Notes under the pieces: generated by a model | Database searches by the model: none | What the model saw: the letters and a program-made list of their open reading frames with translations, nothing else | Told to the model about the DNA's origin: nothing | Assembly (NCBI RefSeq): GCF_004339545.1 | Contig: NZ_SMGD01000013.1 | Coordinates: 1 to 64,000 of the forward strand | Reading direction: 5' to 3' | Length of the DNA: 64,000 nucleotides | DNA from: Celerinatantimonas diazotrophica | GTDB lineage: Bacteria; Pseudomonadota; Gammaproteobacteria; Enterobacterales; Celerinatantimonadaceae | Position numbers and translations under genes: made by a program | Shown: one piece after another, positions 53,358-64,000 of the stretch | How the letters are laid out: every line of letters starts with the position of its first letter | Numbering within the stretch: position 1 is the first letter of the stretch

Positions 53358-55187
53358 CTAACTTAAGAGCAATAGACCTAACACACACACAGCACCAATT
53401 CCCATCGATGCTATATACCAACGCACTTTACCGTTTTCAGTTAACGTCAGTGTCCAGTTACCGCCAAGTGCTAAATAACGCGAGCTATCCACCATTGCGT
53501 TGATGGGATCCGCTCGCAATAACCGAGCAATTTTTAGATATGGTTGTACAAACACTTTGTCATACAGCCAGTCAAATCCCCAAGCATTAAACCAATAACG
53601 GCTCACTAAGCGACATAGATAATGGTTGGATAGGCTTTCAACCCACTGGCGATTTCCTAACCAAATCCAAGCAGCCAACACTAAGCCAATAATGGCAGCT
53701 GAACCAGAAATCAACTGCACAGTGAGTGAATCGCCTGCAAAACTATGTGGCAATGCATCGCGAAGTGGCTGTGGAATAAGCGCACCGATAAAGGTTGAAA
53801 GGATCATCAGAATAATCAAAGGCAGATTATGCGCAAATCCTTTACCTGGATGGGCTTGAACATGACTTTTGCCAAAAAAGACAATAAAGATCATGCGGAA
53901 CGTATAGAGCGCCGTTAAAAGAGCCCCCACTAACCCGGCTGTTAACAGGTTAATGTGTCCACTGGCGAAAGCACCCGATAAAATCTCATCTTTACTATAA
54001 AATCCGGCGGTTAACAGCGGCAAAGCTGACAACGCACCGCCACCAACAATAAAGGCGGCAAATGCCAGTGGCAATTGCTTACGTAACCCACCCATTTTGA
54101 AGATATTCTGTTCGTGGTGGCACGATAAAATAACCGAACCCGAAGCCAAAAACAGTAGCGCTTTAAAGAATGCATGAATCATTAGGTGGAAAATAGCCGC
54201 ATCCCAAGCCTGAACGCCAAGAGCTAAAAACATATAGCCAATTTGACTCATGGTTGAATAGGCTAACACACGCTTGATATCGGTCTGAACCAAAGCTGAA
54301 AATCCAGCAATGACCAGGGTAATTGCACCAATAATGCCAACTAGATGCAACACTTGCGGTGCCATTAAGAACAAGACATGGGTTCTTGCAATTAAATACA
54401 CCCCAGCGGTAACCATTGTTGCAGCATGAATCAATGCTGAAACCGGTGTAGGGCCGGCCATCGCGTCAGCCAACCAAGTCTGCAATGGCAGCTGTGCTGA
54501 TTTACCAACCGCACCACCCAGCAACATCAATGTCGCCCAGAACATGACTGATGAGCCAACAGCAACCTTAGCAGGAGCAATCTGGCTCAACTCTGCGATA
54601 TTTAACGTACCGAACTGAGCATAAAGAATGAACAGTGCAATCGCTAAAAAAACATCGCCCACACGGGTCACGATGAATGCTTTCATCGCTGCTGCACCGT
54701 TGGCTGGGTTACCATAATAAAAACCAATTAATAGGTAACTACATAAACCAACACCTTCCCAACCTAGGTACAATACCAACAAGTTATCCGCTAAAACCAA
54801 CACCAGCATACTCGCGATAAACAAGTTGGTGTATGCAAAGAATCTCGAATAACCTTCCTCACCGCGCATGTACCAAGATGCAAACAAGTGGATCAATGTA
54901 CCAACGCCGGTCACCACGCCAAGCATGGTCAATGACAAACCATCCAAGTGCAGGGTAATCCCGATATTAAATGCCCCTTCATGTATCCAGGTCCACATCG
55001 GTAAATCAAAAGCTTGCTCAGAGTGAGCAAAGAAGTTAATCCCAGCATACAGGCCGATTAAAGCCGCAATAAATACTGACCCAATGCCGATTGTTGCTGA
55101 GGTATTTTCACTCCATCGACCGCGGGAAAATGCCAATAGCACAAACCCTATAAGTGGCAGGAGTATCGTTAAATAAAGTAAACTCAT
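53358..55187 (-). CDS. nuoL: NADH-quinone oxidoreductase subunit L
   Basis: A 609-residue antiporter-like subunit (E. coli 613) with the long lateral helix at its C-terminus. [56 protein letters not shown] and [20 protein letters not shown] are conserved. It overlaps nuoK by four bases. Confidence 0.95.
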   Translation of the reverse strand: MSLLYLTILLPLIGFVLLAFSRGRWSENTSATIGIGSVFIAALIGLYAGINFFAHSEQAFDLPMWTWIHEGAFNIGITLHLDGLSLTMLGVVTGVGTLIHLFASWYMRGEEGYSRFFAYTNLFIASMLVLVLADNLLVLYLGWEGVGLCSYLLIGFYYGNPANGAAAMKAFIVTRVGDVFLAIALFILYAQFGTLNIAELSQIAPAKVAVGSSVMFWATLMLLGGAVGKSAQLPLQTWLADAMAGPTPVSALIHAATMVTAGVYLIARTHVLFLMAPQVLHLVGIIGAITLVIAGFSALVQTDIKRVLAYSTMSQIGYMFLALGVQAWDAAIFHLMIHAFFKALLFLASGSVILSCHHEQNIFKMGGLRKQLPLAFAAFIVGGGALSALPLLTAGFYSKDEILSGAFASGHINLLTAGLVGALLTALYTFRMIFIVFFGKSHVQAHPGKGFAHNLPLIILMILSTFIGALIPQPLRDALPHSFAGDSLTVQLISGSAAIIGLVLAAWIWLGNRQWVESLSNHYLCRLVSRYWFNAWGFDWLYDKVFVQPYLKIARLLRADPINAMVDSSRYLALGGNWTLTLTENGKVRWYIASMGIGAVCVLGLLLLS

Positions 55188-55486
55188 CCGCGCATCTCAC
55201 TGACTGAATCAATATTTAAAGACTGTTGACGACGGTGCAATTGCAGTAACAACGCAAGTCCAATACTTGCCTCGGAAGCTGCCAGAGTGATTGCTAAGAT
55301 ATACATCACCTGCCCATCCGCTTGGTGCCAATAACTCCCTGCACCAACAAAGGCTAGCGCAGCTGCATTAATCATGACTTCCAAACTAATCAACATAAAC
55401 AATAAGTTACGACGAATCAAAAGTCCTACAAATCCTAAGACGAACAAAACTGCCGCCAAGATAAGGACATGCTGTAGCGCAATCAT
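55184..55486 (-). CDS. nuoK: NADH-quinone oxidoreductase subunit K
   Basis: A 100-residue three-helix membrane subunit, the E. coli length. [20 protein letters not shown] contains the conserved glutamate of the proton path, and [19 protein letters not shown] closes the protein. It overlaps nuoJ and nuoL by four bases at both ends. Confidence 0.95.
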   Translation of the reverse strand: MIALQHVLILAAVLFVLGFVGLLIRRNLLFMLISLEVMINAAALAFVGAGSYWHQADGQVMYILAITLAASEASIGLALLLQLHRRQQSLNIDSVSEMRG

Positions 55487-56004
55487 TCTTTTTTCCCCTC
55501 CGTACGTGCTAAGGCTTCTTTATCCCGACCCAGATGGAAGGCCACTACGAGTCCGGCTAATAACAATAACGAAGCCAACTCAACTGCCAGAACATATGGT
55601 CCAAATAGCGCGATACCTACGGCTTTAGCGCCAATCATTTCAAATTGAATCATTGGCAAATGCAAACTAGAGATGGCATACAGCAGCACAATCAATAAAA
55701 GTGCAGATAAAACACCAGGGCCAATCCACAATCCCAGACGCAACCATTGGCGTTCTTGATCGATCGTTTCAGCACCTAGATTGAGCATCATTACGACAAA
55801 TACAAACAACACCATAATGGCCCCAGCATATACAATCAGCTCCAGAGCGCCCGCGAAATATCCCCCTAAAGAGAAAAAGACCACTGACACCGCTAGCAGA
55901 GAAACTACTAGGTACAACAAGGCATGGACCGGGTTAGTATGTGTAATCACTCGAATCGTCGCCAGTACAGCTACGACTGCGGCAACATAAAAAACAATAT
56001 CCAT
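55483..56004 (-). CDS. nuoJ: NADH-quinone oxidoreductase subunit J
   Basis: A 173-residue membrane subunit (E. coli 184) with five helices: [20 protein letters not shown] and [20 protein letters not shown], the central helix with a conserved glutamate and tyrosine, are typical. It overlaps nuoK by four bases. Confidence 0.94.
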   Translation of the reverse strand: MDIVFYVAAVVAVLATIRVITHTNPVHALLYLVVSLLAVSVVFFSLGGYFAGALELIVYAGAIMVLFVFVVMMLNLGAETIDQERQWLRLGLWIGPGVLSALLLIVLLYAISSLHLPMIQFEMIGAKAVGIALFGPYVLAVELASLLLLAGLVVAFHLGRDKEALARTEGKKE

Positions 56005-56014
56005 CAGAAAATCC

Positions 56015-56557
56015 TTAAGGCATTAAACCTTTCACATCGATCGGTTTGGCTTCATTTTCAGCATCACCTTTTGGTTTACCGTCAATAGACATGCCAGCCA
56101 TTCGATAGAAGTTATAATCGGGATATTTCCCCGGCCCGGAAATCAGCAGGTCTTCTTTTTCATACACAAGATCCTGGCGATTAAACTCACCCAGTTCAAA
56201 ATCAGGAGTAAGCTGGATGGCAGTAGTTGGACAAGCTTCTTCACACATTCCGCAGAAAATGCAGCGTGAGAAATTGATCCGGAAAAATTCCGGATACCAA
56301 CGACCATCATCCTTCTCGGCTTTTTGTAACGAGATACAATCGACCGGACAAACAGCAGCGCACAAGTTACATGCCACACAACGCTCGTCTCCATCTGGGT
56401 CTCGAGTCAATACGATCCGCCCACGATAACGAGGAGGAACCGCAACAGGCACCTCCGGATACATCTGGGTTTCCCGTTTGGCAAAGGCATGCATGCCAAT
56501 CATCCACAAGCTGCGAACCTGGGTGCCGAAGCCAACCAGAATTTCTTTAATCGTCAT
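56015..56557 (-). CDS. nuoI: NADH-quinone oxidoreductase subunit I
   Basis: A 180-residue peripheral subunit, the E. coli length, carrying clusters N6a and N6b. The two cysteine motifs are [19 protein letters not shown] and [19 protein letters not shown]. It passes electrons from NuoG towards NuoB. Confidence 0.96.
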   Translation of the reverse strand: MTIKEILVGFGTQVRSLWMIGMHAFAKRETQMYPEVPVAVPPRYRGRIVLTRDPDGDERCVACNLCAAVCPVDCISLQKAEKDDGRWYPEFFRINFSRCIFCGMCEEACPTTAIQLTPDFELGEFNRQDLVYEKEDLLISGPGKYPDYNFYRMAGMSIDGKPKGDAENEAKPIDVKGLMP

Positions 56558-56570
56558 GGTTGTCTCCTAG

Positions 56571-57548
56571 TTAACTCTGTTGGAGTAAAATAATGGCAGC
56601 GGTAATAAGTAAGTTCACCAGTGTAATCGGCAAACAAACCTTCCATCCAAAAGCCATCACTTGGTCATATCGAGGTCGAGGCAGTGCGGCTCGAACTAAA
56701 ATAAACATCATCATAAAAAAGGCAGTTTTAATCGCGAACCAGATAAATCCGGGAAGCCAAGGCCCTTGCCAGCCACCAAAAAACAGCGTCACAATTAACG
56801 CAGAAATAGTCACAATTCCGATATATTCACCGACAAAGAATAAGCCAAATTTCATACCTGCATATTCAATATGGTAACCATCGGCTAACTCTTGCTCTGC
56901 TTCAGGTTGGTCAAAAGGATGGCGGTGACACACTGCAATCCCGGCGATCACAAACGTTACAAAGCCGAAAAACTGCGGAATGATATTCCATAAATGCGCT
57001 TGGTTAGCAACGATATCGGTCAGCTTAAATGACCCAGCTTTAGCCACAACCCCCATCAGTGATAACCCTAAAAACACTTCGTAACTTAACGTCTGGGCCG
57101 AAGCACGCATTGCTCCTAATAACGAATATTTATTATTACTGGACCAACCGGCAAACAACACCGCATAAACACCGAGACCGGCCATCATTAAGAAAAACAA
57201 AATGCCGATGTTTAAATCGGAAACAATCCAAGTAGGTGAAACCGGAACAATTGCAAACGACACTAATAAAGAAGTGAACGCAATCATCGGTGCCAATGTA
57301 AAAATGAATCGATCAGCAAACGGTGGGATCCAATCTTCTTTGAAGAACATTTTGATCATATCCGCAGCCAGTTGCAGCGAACCGCCCCAACCGACGCGGT
57401 TTGGCCCATAACGGTTTTGAAACAAACCGAGTAAACGACGTTCCCCAAAGCTCATAAATGCACCGCAAGCTACAACCACCAGCAAAATCACTAATGCTTT
57501 GGCTACAGCAATAATGCATGCGATGAGTGTAGGGGTGAAAATACTCAT
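56571..57548 (-). CDS. nuoH: NADH-quinone oxidoreductase subunit H
   Basis: A 325-residue membrane subunit, the E. coli length, at the quinone-site junction. [38 protein letters not shown] and [20 protein letters not shown] with key acidic residues are intact. Its ATG overlaps the nuoG stop. Confidence 0.95.
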   Translation of the reverse strand: MSIFTPTLIACIIAVAKALVILLVVVACGAFMSFGERRLLGLFQNRYGPNRVGWGGSLQLAADMIKMFFKEDWIPPFADRFIFTLAPMIAFTSLLVSFAIVPVSPTWIVSDLNIGILFFLMMAGLGVYAVLFAGWSSNNKYSLLGAMRASAQTLSYEVFLGLSLMGVVAKAGSFKLTDIVANQAHLWNIIPQFFGFVTFVIAGIAVCHRHPFDQPEAEQELADGYHIEYAGMKFGLFFVGEYIGIVTISALIVTLFFGGWQGPWLPGFIWFAIKTAFFMMMFILVRAALPRPRYDQVMAFGWKVCLPITLVNLLITAAIILLQQS

Positions 57549-60265
57549 AGGTGCCCCTCCTGCAATTGTGTAATGGTTTCCCCAGCCAAGACATTCGGCA
57601 GTGTTTCACATCCCAGTGGCAACCCCACCATTCCACAAGAAAGAGCCGAACTAAATTGAATCGGCAATGACCAGCTTGAACCATTGACAGAAAATTCAGC
57701 TACGCTTCCTTCGTTTAATCCTAACTGCTCAGCATCAACTGGATTCAGCGTCAAGTAATGCACTCCAGCCCGCTCGATCATAACCTCACTCTTAGCTGAC
57801 AGTTCATCACTTCCAAACAAACGATAATTCGCGGCAATCAGCCACTGTCCAGTTTTTGCATGAAACGCTTTTGGAATATCTGCAAAATACTCTAAAGAAC
57901 CTTCTTCACTGAACAACCGAACACCTGGATCACCATAACGTAAGTGCCCACCGACTTCATCTTGGAATTTATTCCAAGCTTGGGGTGAGTTCCAACCTGG
58001 AGCCCAAGCGAAAGCGACTTCATTACGTTGCGCATCTGGATTGTTATTCCCTTCCATTGAGAAAGAAAACGGTGAATCAACATCCTGCGGCTGACGAGGT
58101 TCATGAACGCTAATATTAGCTCGCATTGCAGTACGGCCACTATAACGGTGTGGTGAACGTGCCAGTTTCTGGCCTTGAACTCGAAAATCAGCATTCGGTG
58201 CAGCATCAACAATTGCAGCTAACTGCGGAATATTTTCACAAAGTGAACTGATAACATGATCCAGTGTGGTCCAATCAGGGTGCTCATCACGCAGCGCAGT
58301 TTCAATACCATGCAACCAACGCCAGCTTTCTAATATCACTGCCTCAGGATGATAATAACTTGGGTCAAATACTTGGAAAAAGCGTTGTGCGCGCCCTTCC
58401 ATATTCACCACAGTACCATCTGCCTCCGCAAAAGAAGCACTTGAGAAGATAAACTCAGCCTGTTCACTCAAACGATGCTGCTGATGATCGACCACCAACA
58501 AATGATCTATCTTGCTAATTGCATCTTCAATCTGTTTAGGATCTAAACGCTGATAAAGGTCGTTTTCTAACACAATCGCAGTATCAACATTGCCATGCAT
58601 AGCACTTAATGCATCATCAAGTGGCTTAGCTCCCATCATAGCTAATCCCATGCTATTAACTTCACGGGCAACATAGCTCAGACCAACAGCTTTATCCTGT
58701 TCTTTTAGCGCTTTAGCAATATTCGCCGCCGCATCAATGACTGCAATATTTCCAGCCTGAGAACCGCTGATAATCAATGGTTTCTGGCTCTGTTTAAGAG
58801 CAGATGCGATAAATTGTGCTTTTTGTGTTAACTCTTCGTCTAAATCAGACACCTGCGGTGCACTATCATCCAGCGCATGAGCAATAGCGAATCCGAGGCG
58901 AGCCTGATCGCTTGCTGATGCACTATAGCTCCAAGCCGCGACATCATCTAAACGAGTCGTATCAGTGTGGGTTATAAATAAAGGGTAACGCGCATGCTGA
59001 CCGATGTTTTGTACCGCAGCAATCTGCCAGTCGGCAACCCGCTGTTCCGACGCCATTTCACGCGCTTTACCTTTCACGGCTTGGCGAACAGATAATGCAA
59101 CCCTAGCTGCTGTTTGAGTGACATCTTCACCGAGAATAACCACGGCGTCATAATCTTCGATCTCACGTAAAGTCGGCGTGTGAATGCCACCGTCATTGAG
59201 AATTTTTAGCATCCGTTCCAGACGAAGTTGCTCGCTTGCTTCAATCCCACTATAAAAATTTTCTTTTCCAACCAGCTGTTGCAGCGCATAGTTACTTTCC
59301 AAGCTGGCTCGCGGTGAACCTATACCGATCATCTGCTTGGCATGTTTAAGCACACCACTGGCCGCTAAAGTTGCCTGCTCAGCATTAAGCTCGATACGAT
59401 CATCACCACGATAATGCACTGGCCGCTGAGGACGACTATCTAAGTTGACATAGCCATAACCAAAACGACCGCGGTCACACAAAAAATAGTGGTTAACGTC
59501 ACCGTTAAAGCGATTTTCAATGCGCCGTAACTCACCATAACGCTCACCGGGGCTGATGTTACAACCGACGCTGCACTGCTGGCAGATACTCGGTGCAAAC
59601 TGCATATCCCACTTACGGTTAAATCGACTCGAATGCGTTTTATCAGTGAACACCCCGGTTGGGCATACTTCAACTAAATTTCCTGAAAATTCACTTTGCA
59701 AAGTACCTGATTCAGTACGACCAAAATAAACATTATTGTGAGCGCCGTATACGCCAAAATCTTCACCATCCGCATAATCGTTGTAATAACGAACACAGCG
59801 GTAACAAGCGATACAACGGTTCATTTCATGTGAAATAAAGGGGCCAAGATCCTGATTTTCATGAGTACGTTTGGTAAAGCGATAATCACGCAAACTATGA
59901 CCGGTCATCACTGTCATATCTTGCAAGTGACAGTTTCCCCCCTCTTCACAAACAGGGCAGTCATGCGGGTGATTTGACATCAGCCACGATACAACGCTCT
60001 CACGAAATTCAGTTGCTTCTTCATCCTCGATTGAAATATAAGTATCGTCGGTCACAGGTGTCATGCATGACATCACCAAACGGCCACGTTTATCATCGGC
60101 ATCTTTATACTCTTTTACCGCACATTGACGGCATGATCCCACACTGCCTAAAGCAGGATGCCAGCAAAAGTAAGGCACATCGATACCCAACGACAAACAG
60201 GCCTGTAATAGGTTATCTGCGCCATCGACTTCATATTCTTTGCCATCTATATGAATGGTTGCCAT
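57545..60265 (-). CDS. nuoG: NADH-quinone oxidoreductase subunit G
   Basis: A 906-residue peripheral subunit (E. coli 908). The N-terminal 2Fe-2S region has [19 protein letters not shown], then [18 protein letters not shown] for the His/Cys-liganded cluster, [13 protein letters not shown] for the next cluster and [15 protein letters not shown] for the extra N7-type cluster. The molybdopterin-like domains follow. The ATG at 60265 giving [13 protein letters not shown] matches the family start; the frame opens 14 codons earlier. Confidence 0.95.
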   Translation of the reverse strand: MATIHIDGKEYEVDGADNLLQACLSLGIDVPYFCWHPALGSVGSCRQCAVKEYKDADDKRGRLVMSCMTPVTDDTYISIEDEEATEFRESVVSWLMSNHPHDCPVCEEGGNCHLQDMTVMTGHSLRDYRFTKRTHENQDLGPFISHEMNRCIACYRCVRYYNDYADGEDFGVYGAHNNVYFGRTESGTLQSEFSGNLVEVCPTGVFTDKTHSSRFNRKWDMQFAPSICQQCSVGCNISPGERYGELRRIENRFNGDVNHYFLCDRGRFGYGYVNLDSRPQRPVHYRGDDRIELNAEQATLAASGVLKHAKQMIGIGSPRASLESNYALQQLVGKENFYSGIEASEQLRLERMLKILNDGGIHTPTLREIEDYDAVVILGEDVTQTAARVALSVRQAVKGKAREMASEQRVADWQIAAVQNIGQHARYPLFITHTDTTRLDDVAAWSYSASASDQARLGFAIAHALDDSAPQVSDLDEELTQKAQFIASALKQSQKPLIISGSQAGNIAVIDAAANIAKALKEQDKAVGLSYVAREVNSMGLAMMGAKPLDDALSAMHGNVDTAIVLENDLYQRLDPKQIEDAISKIDHLLVVDHQQHRLSEQAEFIFSSASFAEADGTVVNMEGRAQRFFQVFDPSYYHPEAVILESWRWLHGIETALRDEHPDWTTLDHVISSLCENIPQLAAIVDAAPNADFRVQGQKLARSPHRYSGRTAMRANISVHEPRQPQDVDSPFSFSMEGNNNPDAQRNEVAFAWAPGWNSPQAWNKFQDEVGGHLRYGDPGVRLFSEEGSLEYFADIPKAFHAKTGQWLIAANYRLFGSDELSAKSEVMIERAGVHYLTLNPVDAEQLGLNEGSVAEFSVNGSSWSLPIQFSSALSCGMVGLPLGCETLPNVLAGETITQLQEGHL

Positions 60266-60334
60266 ATTCTGTATGCTTCCCAATGAGCTGCGAGCTTTCG
60301 CAGACATTTAACTGTTCAAATTAAGTACTATGAG

Positions 60335-61666
60335 TTACGCCAGATTAGGTTGGATACCTTTGATGGCTCTGACATTGCCAACTTTTGAACCAATACCAGC
60401 TTCAAACTCACTACGGAAAAATTTAATTGCACTTTGCAGCGGTTCCACCGCTCCGGGAGCGTGTGCGCAGAAAGTTTTACCCGGCCCCAATTGATGACAA
60501 AGCCGTTCGAGCGTTTCGATATCGCCAACTTGCCCTTCGCCATTGACTAATGCCTGCAGAATTTTAACACTCCATGGCAATCCATCTCGGCAGGGTGTAC
60601 ACCAACCACAGGATTCACGAGCAAAAAATTCTTCTAGATTTAACAGCAACGACACCATGTTAATTCGATTATCAATAGCCAAACACAGTGCGGTCCCCAT
60701 GCGGCTACCCGCCTTACCAATATGATCATAATCCATCGGCAAATCGAGATGCTCTGGCAAAAGAAAATCAGTTCCCGCCCCACCAGGTTGCCAAGCCTTG
60801 AGTATCAATCCTTCTTGCATACCACCGGCATAGTCTTCGAAAAGCTCACGTACAGTCGTGCCCATTGGGAGCTCCCAAACACCGGGGTTATTGACGCAGC
60901 CGGAAAACCCCATCATTTTAGTGCCAGCATCGTCACTAATTTCAGCAGAAAGCCCTTTATACCAATCAGCTCCACGGTTTAAGATCCCCGGAACATTACA
61001 AAGAGATTCAACATTATTTACGCAGGTTGGTTTACCCCAAACCCCAGACATCGCCGGAAAAGGAGGTTTCGCTCGAGGGTTGGCTCGGCGCCCTTCTAAT
61101 GAATTAATTAACGCGGTTTCTTCACCGCAGATATAGCGCCCTGCCCCGGTATGAACAAACAGATCAAAGTCTTTGCCACTGCCCTGAATATTCTTACCCA
61201 GAAAGCCAGCCTCACGCGCTTCATCGATTGCTTTGCGCAGAATATTGGCTGCCTCAACATATTCACCGCGCAAGAAAATATAACCTCGATAAGCTTTAAC
61301 CGCTTTGGCTGCGATAATCATCCCTTCCACAAGCAAATGAGGCATTTTTTCTAGCAGATAGCGGTCTTTAAATGTGCCAGGCTCCATCTCATCGGCATTA
61401 CAGATCATGTAGCGGACATCCAAAGAATCATCTTTAGGCATCAGGCTCCACTTAACCCCTGTGGGGAAACCAGCCCCACCACGGCCTCGCAGTCCAGCAT
61501 CTTTGACTTGGGCAACAACTTCCTCTGGTGACATCGCCAACGCTTTTTCAGCTCCGACATATCCCTCTTTGGCTCGATACTCTTCAAACCAGACAGGTTG
61601 TCCGTCATCTCGAACACGCCATGTCAAAGGGTGTGTCTCAGCAGTCCGATTGATAGTTAAACTCAT
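60335..61666 (-). CDS. nuoF: NADH-quinone oxidoreductase subunit F
   Basis: A 443-residue subunit (E. coli 445) that binds NADH and [23 protein letters not shown] and [19 protein letters not shown] are the nucleotide sites, [13 protein letters not shown] supplies the N3 cluster cysteines. Its start overlaps the nuoE stop by four bases. Confidence 0.96.
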   Translation of the reverse strand: MSLTINRTAETHPLTWRVRDDGQPVWFEEYRAKEGYVGAEKALAMSPEEVVAQVKDAGLRGRGGAGFPTGVKWSLMPKDDSLDVRYMICNADEMEPGTFKDRYLLEKMPHLLVEGMIIAAKAVKAYRGYIFLRGEYVEAANILRKAIDEAREAGFLGKNIQGSGKDFDLFVHTGAGRYICGEETALINSLEGRRANPRAKPPFPAMSGVWGKPTCVNNVESLCNVPGILNRGADWYKGLSAEISDDAGTKMMGFSGCVNNPGVWELPMGTTVRELFEDYAGGMQEGLILKAWQPGGAGTDFLLPEHLDLPMDYDHIGKAGSRMGTALCLAIDNRINMVSLLLNLEEFFARESCGWCTPCRDGLPWSVKILQALVNGEGQVGDIETLERLCHQLGPGKTFCAHAPGAVEPLQSAIKFFRSEFEAGIGSKVGNVRAIKGIQPNLA

Positions 61667-62181
61667 TGATACTGCTCCAAAATAGTTGGAATATCTGAAG
61701 GCTTCACACGTGAATGAACATCATCATCGATCATCATGGTCGGCCCTTGATCACAATTACCTAGGCAACAAGTGGGTAGTAATGTAAAACGACCATCTTC
61801 ACTGGTCTGGCCATTGGTAATATGTAGCTGTTTTTCCAAAGCTTCTAAAATTTGTTTAAAACCAGTTACATAACACGATACGCTATCGCAATACCGGATA
61901 ACATGACGCCCCACAGGCTGGCGAAAAATCTGACTATAGAACGTCGCGACACCTTCTACTTCACTCGCTCTGATTCCAAGGATGTCAGCGATAACGGCAA
62001 TGGCCCCATCAGGAACCCAGCCATAAGATTTCTGAACAATCTTTAACGCTTCAATGGATGCAGAACGGGGGTCTTCATAATGATGTTTTTCCTGCTCAAT
62101 CGCCTGAGCATCCGCTTCGCTTAGCGTAAACTCATTGCCGTACTCGACTTTCACCGAAATAGTTTGATTGGCTTGTTTCAT
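61663..62181 (-). CDS. nuoE: NADH-quinone oxidoreductase subunit E
   Basis: A 172-residue thioredoxin-like subunit (E. coli 166) with the N1a 2Fe-2S cluster. The cysteines lie in [19 protein letters not shown] and [19 protein letters not shown]. It starts three bases after the nuoCD stop. Confidence 0.95.
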   Translation of the reverse strand: MKQANQTISVKVEYGNEFTLSEADAQAIEQEKHHYEDPRSASIEALKIVQKSYGWVPDGAIAVIADILGIRASEVEGVATFYSQIFRQPVGRHVIRYCDSVSCYVTGFKQILEALEKQLHITNGQTSEDGRFTLLPTCCLGNCDQGPTMMIDDDVHSRVKPSDIPTILEQYQ

Positions 62182-62183
62182 GA

Positions 62184-63986
62184 TTAACGATCCACATCCG
62201 ACATAACAAAATCGATACTTCCGAGATAAACCACTAAATCGGAAACTAAACTTCCCCGAATCACTGATGGGATCTGCTGCAAATGCGCAAAACTAGGTGT
62301 ACGAACACGAGTTCGATAACTCACCGTATTACCATCAGAGGTCAGGTAATAACTGTTAATGCCCTTAGTTGCTTCAATCATCTGAAATGATTCGTTAGCT
62401 GGCATAACCGGGCCCCAAGAAACCTGTAAAAAGTGAGTAATCAAGGTTTCGATATGCTGCAATGCTCGCTCTTTAGGTGGCGGCGTTGTCAGCGGGTGAT
62501 CGGCTTTAAATGGTCCAGATGGCATGTTTTTTAAGCACTGGCGCAAAATATTCATGCTCTGACGGATTTCTTCCACTTTGAGCATGACACGGTTATAGCA
62601 ATCGCTCACCCCACCGCCGACCGGAATTTCAAAGTCGAAGTTTTCATATCCTGAATAAGGTCGCCATTTACGCACATCAAATTCAATCCCAGTAGCCCGC
62701 AGCCCTGCCCCTGTCACGCCCCAATCCAGTGCTTCTTGCGCATTGTAGGCAGCGACACCTTGAGAGCGCCCTTTTAAGACACTATTATGCAATGCAGCTT
62801 TGACATATTCATTAAGCCGCTTAGGCATCCATGCCAAAAATTCTTCAAGCAAACGTTCCCAGCCTTTGGGCAAATCATGAGCAACGCCGCCGATACGGAA
62901 CCAAGCTGGATGCATCCGAAAACCGGTAATCGCTTCGATTACATCATAAATTTTCTGACGATCCGTAAAGGCAAAAAATACCGGAGTCATGGCACCGATA
63001 TCTTGAATGAAAGTTGAGATATAAAGCAGATGACTGTTAATTCGAAACAGCTCGCTCAACATAACCCGAATTACTTCGGTACGTTCAGGCACTTTGATGC
63101 CGGCCAGTTTTTCTACAGCCAGAACATAAGGCATTTCATTCACACATCCGCCTAAATACTCGATTCGATCGGTATATGGAATGTAACTATGCCAAGACTG
63201 CCGTTCAGCCATCTTTTCTGCGCCCCGATGGTGATAACCAATATCTGGCACACAATCTTTAATTTCTTCACCATCAAGTTGCAAAACAATACGAAATGCA
63301 CCATGTGCAGATGGATGGTTAGGGCCCAAGTTAAGGAACATGAAGTCTTCATTTCCACTACTGCGCTGCATTCCCCATTCTTCAGGCTTAAAGGTAAGAG
63401 CTTCCATTTCTAGCTCTTCTTTCTGCCGAGTTAACTCAAATGGGTCAAATTCAGTCGCGCGAGCAGGATAATCTTTACGCAGTGGATTTCCCTGCCAAGT
63501 TGATGGCATTAAAATCCGTCGTAAATTGGGATGACCTTTAAAGGTGATGCCAAACATCTCCCAGGTCTCCCGTTCATACCAGTTAGCATTGGCAAAAACT
63601 TGCGTGGCAGTAGGTAGTTCCAAACTATCTTCGCTTAATGCAACTTTAAGCATGATGTCGCGATTACGATCAATCGAAAGCAGTTGGTAGAAAACCGTAA
63701 AATCTGCCTCCGGTAAATTTTCGCGATGGGTTCGCTGACGCTCATCAACACCATGCAGATCAAACAACATTGCGTATGGGCTTGGCATTTTTTTCAGGAA
63801 AGTCAGCACATCGATGATTTTTTCCCGCGCTACCCATACCACTGGCATACCGGTACGAGTAGGCTGCAAATAAACTGCCGATTTACCAAATCGATTAATG
63901 AGCTCAGGAATCACCGGATCATCATGGTGATCCATCGTTGGCCATGGCTCACTGGTGTGTTGTGTCATTGTTTGTGTCATATTCAT
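62184..63986 (-). CDS. nuoC: NADH-quinone oxidoreductase fused subunits C and D
   Basis: A 600-residue fusion (E. coli NuoCD 596-600). The N-terminal NuoC part has [13 protein letters not shown]-like [20 protein letters not shown] and [20 protein letters not shown]. The NuoD part has [20 protein letters not shown], the quinone-site [20 protein letters not shown] and [19 protein letters not shown], and ends [16 protein letters not shown]-like. The fusion itself is seen mainly in Enterobacterales and near relatives. The ATG at 63986 is preferred; a GTG at 63989 overlaps the upstream TAG. Confidence 0.96.
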   Translation of the reverse strand: MNMTQTMTQHTSEPWPTMDHHDDPVIPELINRFGKSAVYLQPTRTGMPVVWVAREKIIDVLTFLKKMPSPYAMLFDLHGVDERQRTHRENLPEADFTVFYQLLSIDRNRDIMLKVALSEDSLELPTATQVFANANWYERETWEMFGITFKGHPNLRRILMPSTWQGNPLRKDYPARATEFDPFELTRQKEELEMEALTFKPEEWGMQRSSGNEDFMFLNLGPNHPSAHGAFRIVLQLDGEEIKDCVPDIGYHHRGAEKMAERQSWHSYIPYTDRIEYLGGCVNEMPYVLAVEKLAGIKVPERTEVIRVMLSELFRINSHLLYISTFIQDIGAMTPVFFAFTDRQKIYDVIEAITGFRMHPAWFRIGGVAHDLPKGWERLLEEFLAWMPKRLNEYVKAALHNSVLKGRSQGVAAYNAQEALDWGVTGAGLRATGIEFDVRKWRPYSGYENFDFEIPVGGGVSDCYNRVMLKVEEIRQSMNILRQCLKNMPSGPFKADHPLTTPPPKERALQHIETLITHFLQVSWGPVMPANESFQMIEATKGINSYYLTSDGNTVSYRTRVRTPSFAHLQQIPSVIRGSLVSDLVVYLGSIDFVMSDVDR

Positions 63987-63988
63987 CA

Positions 63989-64000
63989 CTATGTCGTTAA
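63989..64000 (-). CDS. nuoB: 3' end of nuoB, cut by the window edge
   Basis: Three codons and a TAG stop, overlapping the nuoCD start region, lie at the edge. Identity as nuoB rests only on the conserved operon order; nothing in the few bases shows it. Confidence 0.45.
   Translation of the reverse strand, partial: LTT

Overview
The window is chromosomal DNA of a gammaproteobacterium close to the Enterobacterales/Vibrionales group. The signs are a fused nuoCD gene in a complete nuo operon, the seqA-pgm pair divergent from ybfF, the ybfE-fldA-fur neighbourhood, a menI-ydiJ pair and an adk-hemH pair. GC looks moderate, a little over 40 percent by eye. Gene order resembles enterobacteria but is not identical: a lytic transglycosylase lies between fldA and fur, and the nuo operon ends next to adk. 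A non-enteric relative such as a Celerinatantimonas-like lineage would fit, but this is inference.

Layout. 1-4.1 kb: repeat elements and small accessory genes (two acetyltransferases, methyltransferase, DUF4440, DUF72). 4.1-13.6 kb: rhlE, a four-gene AI-2E/amidoligase/glutamine amidotransferase/YqaA operon, an MFS transporter, menI and ydiJ. 13.8-16.9 kb: astE, btuC, btuD and a 42-residue basic protein, read leftward into a strong terminator. 17-25.7 kb: core block glgP, pgm, seqA, ybfF, ybfE, fldA, lytic transglycosylase, fur. 25.7-32.1 kb: a multidomain protein with GNAT and probable PUA-like parts, a TudS/DUF1722 fusion, ubiX, a degenerate HD-GYP protein, tmaR, a YbaK-like deacylase and a cold-shock gene. 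32.3-48.1 kb: an accessory region almost entirely on the minus strand, with small enzymes (GST, GNAT, VOC, esterase, CYTH, SDR, quinone reductase with MerR regulator, CatB acetyltransferase, LysE exporter, GyrI-like protein, extra peptide deformylase) and an orphan Hcp. 48.2-64 kb: hemH, adk and the respiratory complex I operon nuoN back to nuoCD, with nuoB just entering at the right edge.

The most distinctive feature is a family of about 260-bp palindromic, non-coding elements with the terminal repeat GGACTGTTGACCTTT, flanked by CTAG. Four well-preserved copies (91, 32283, 34706, 43018), one decayed copy (16914) and isolated ends (left edge, 3426, possibly 48123) are present. Two copies break genes. 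Removing the element plus one CTAG restores, in frame, a 211-residue secreted DUF2807 protein with a complete signal peptide, and a 228-residue DUF4336 protein. These two reconstructions define both the 4-bp target duplication and the exact element ends. The left edge carries a terminus that diverges inside the repeat, so a longer, possibly transposase-encoding relative may lie just outside the window.

No rRNA, tRNA, CRISPR array, prophage or integrase gene was recognised.
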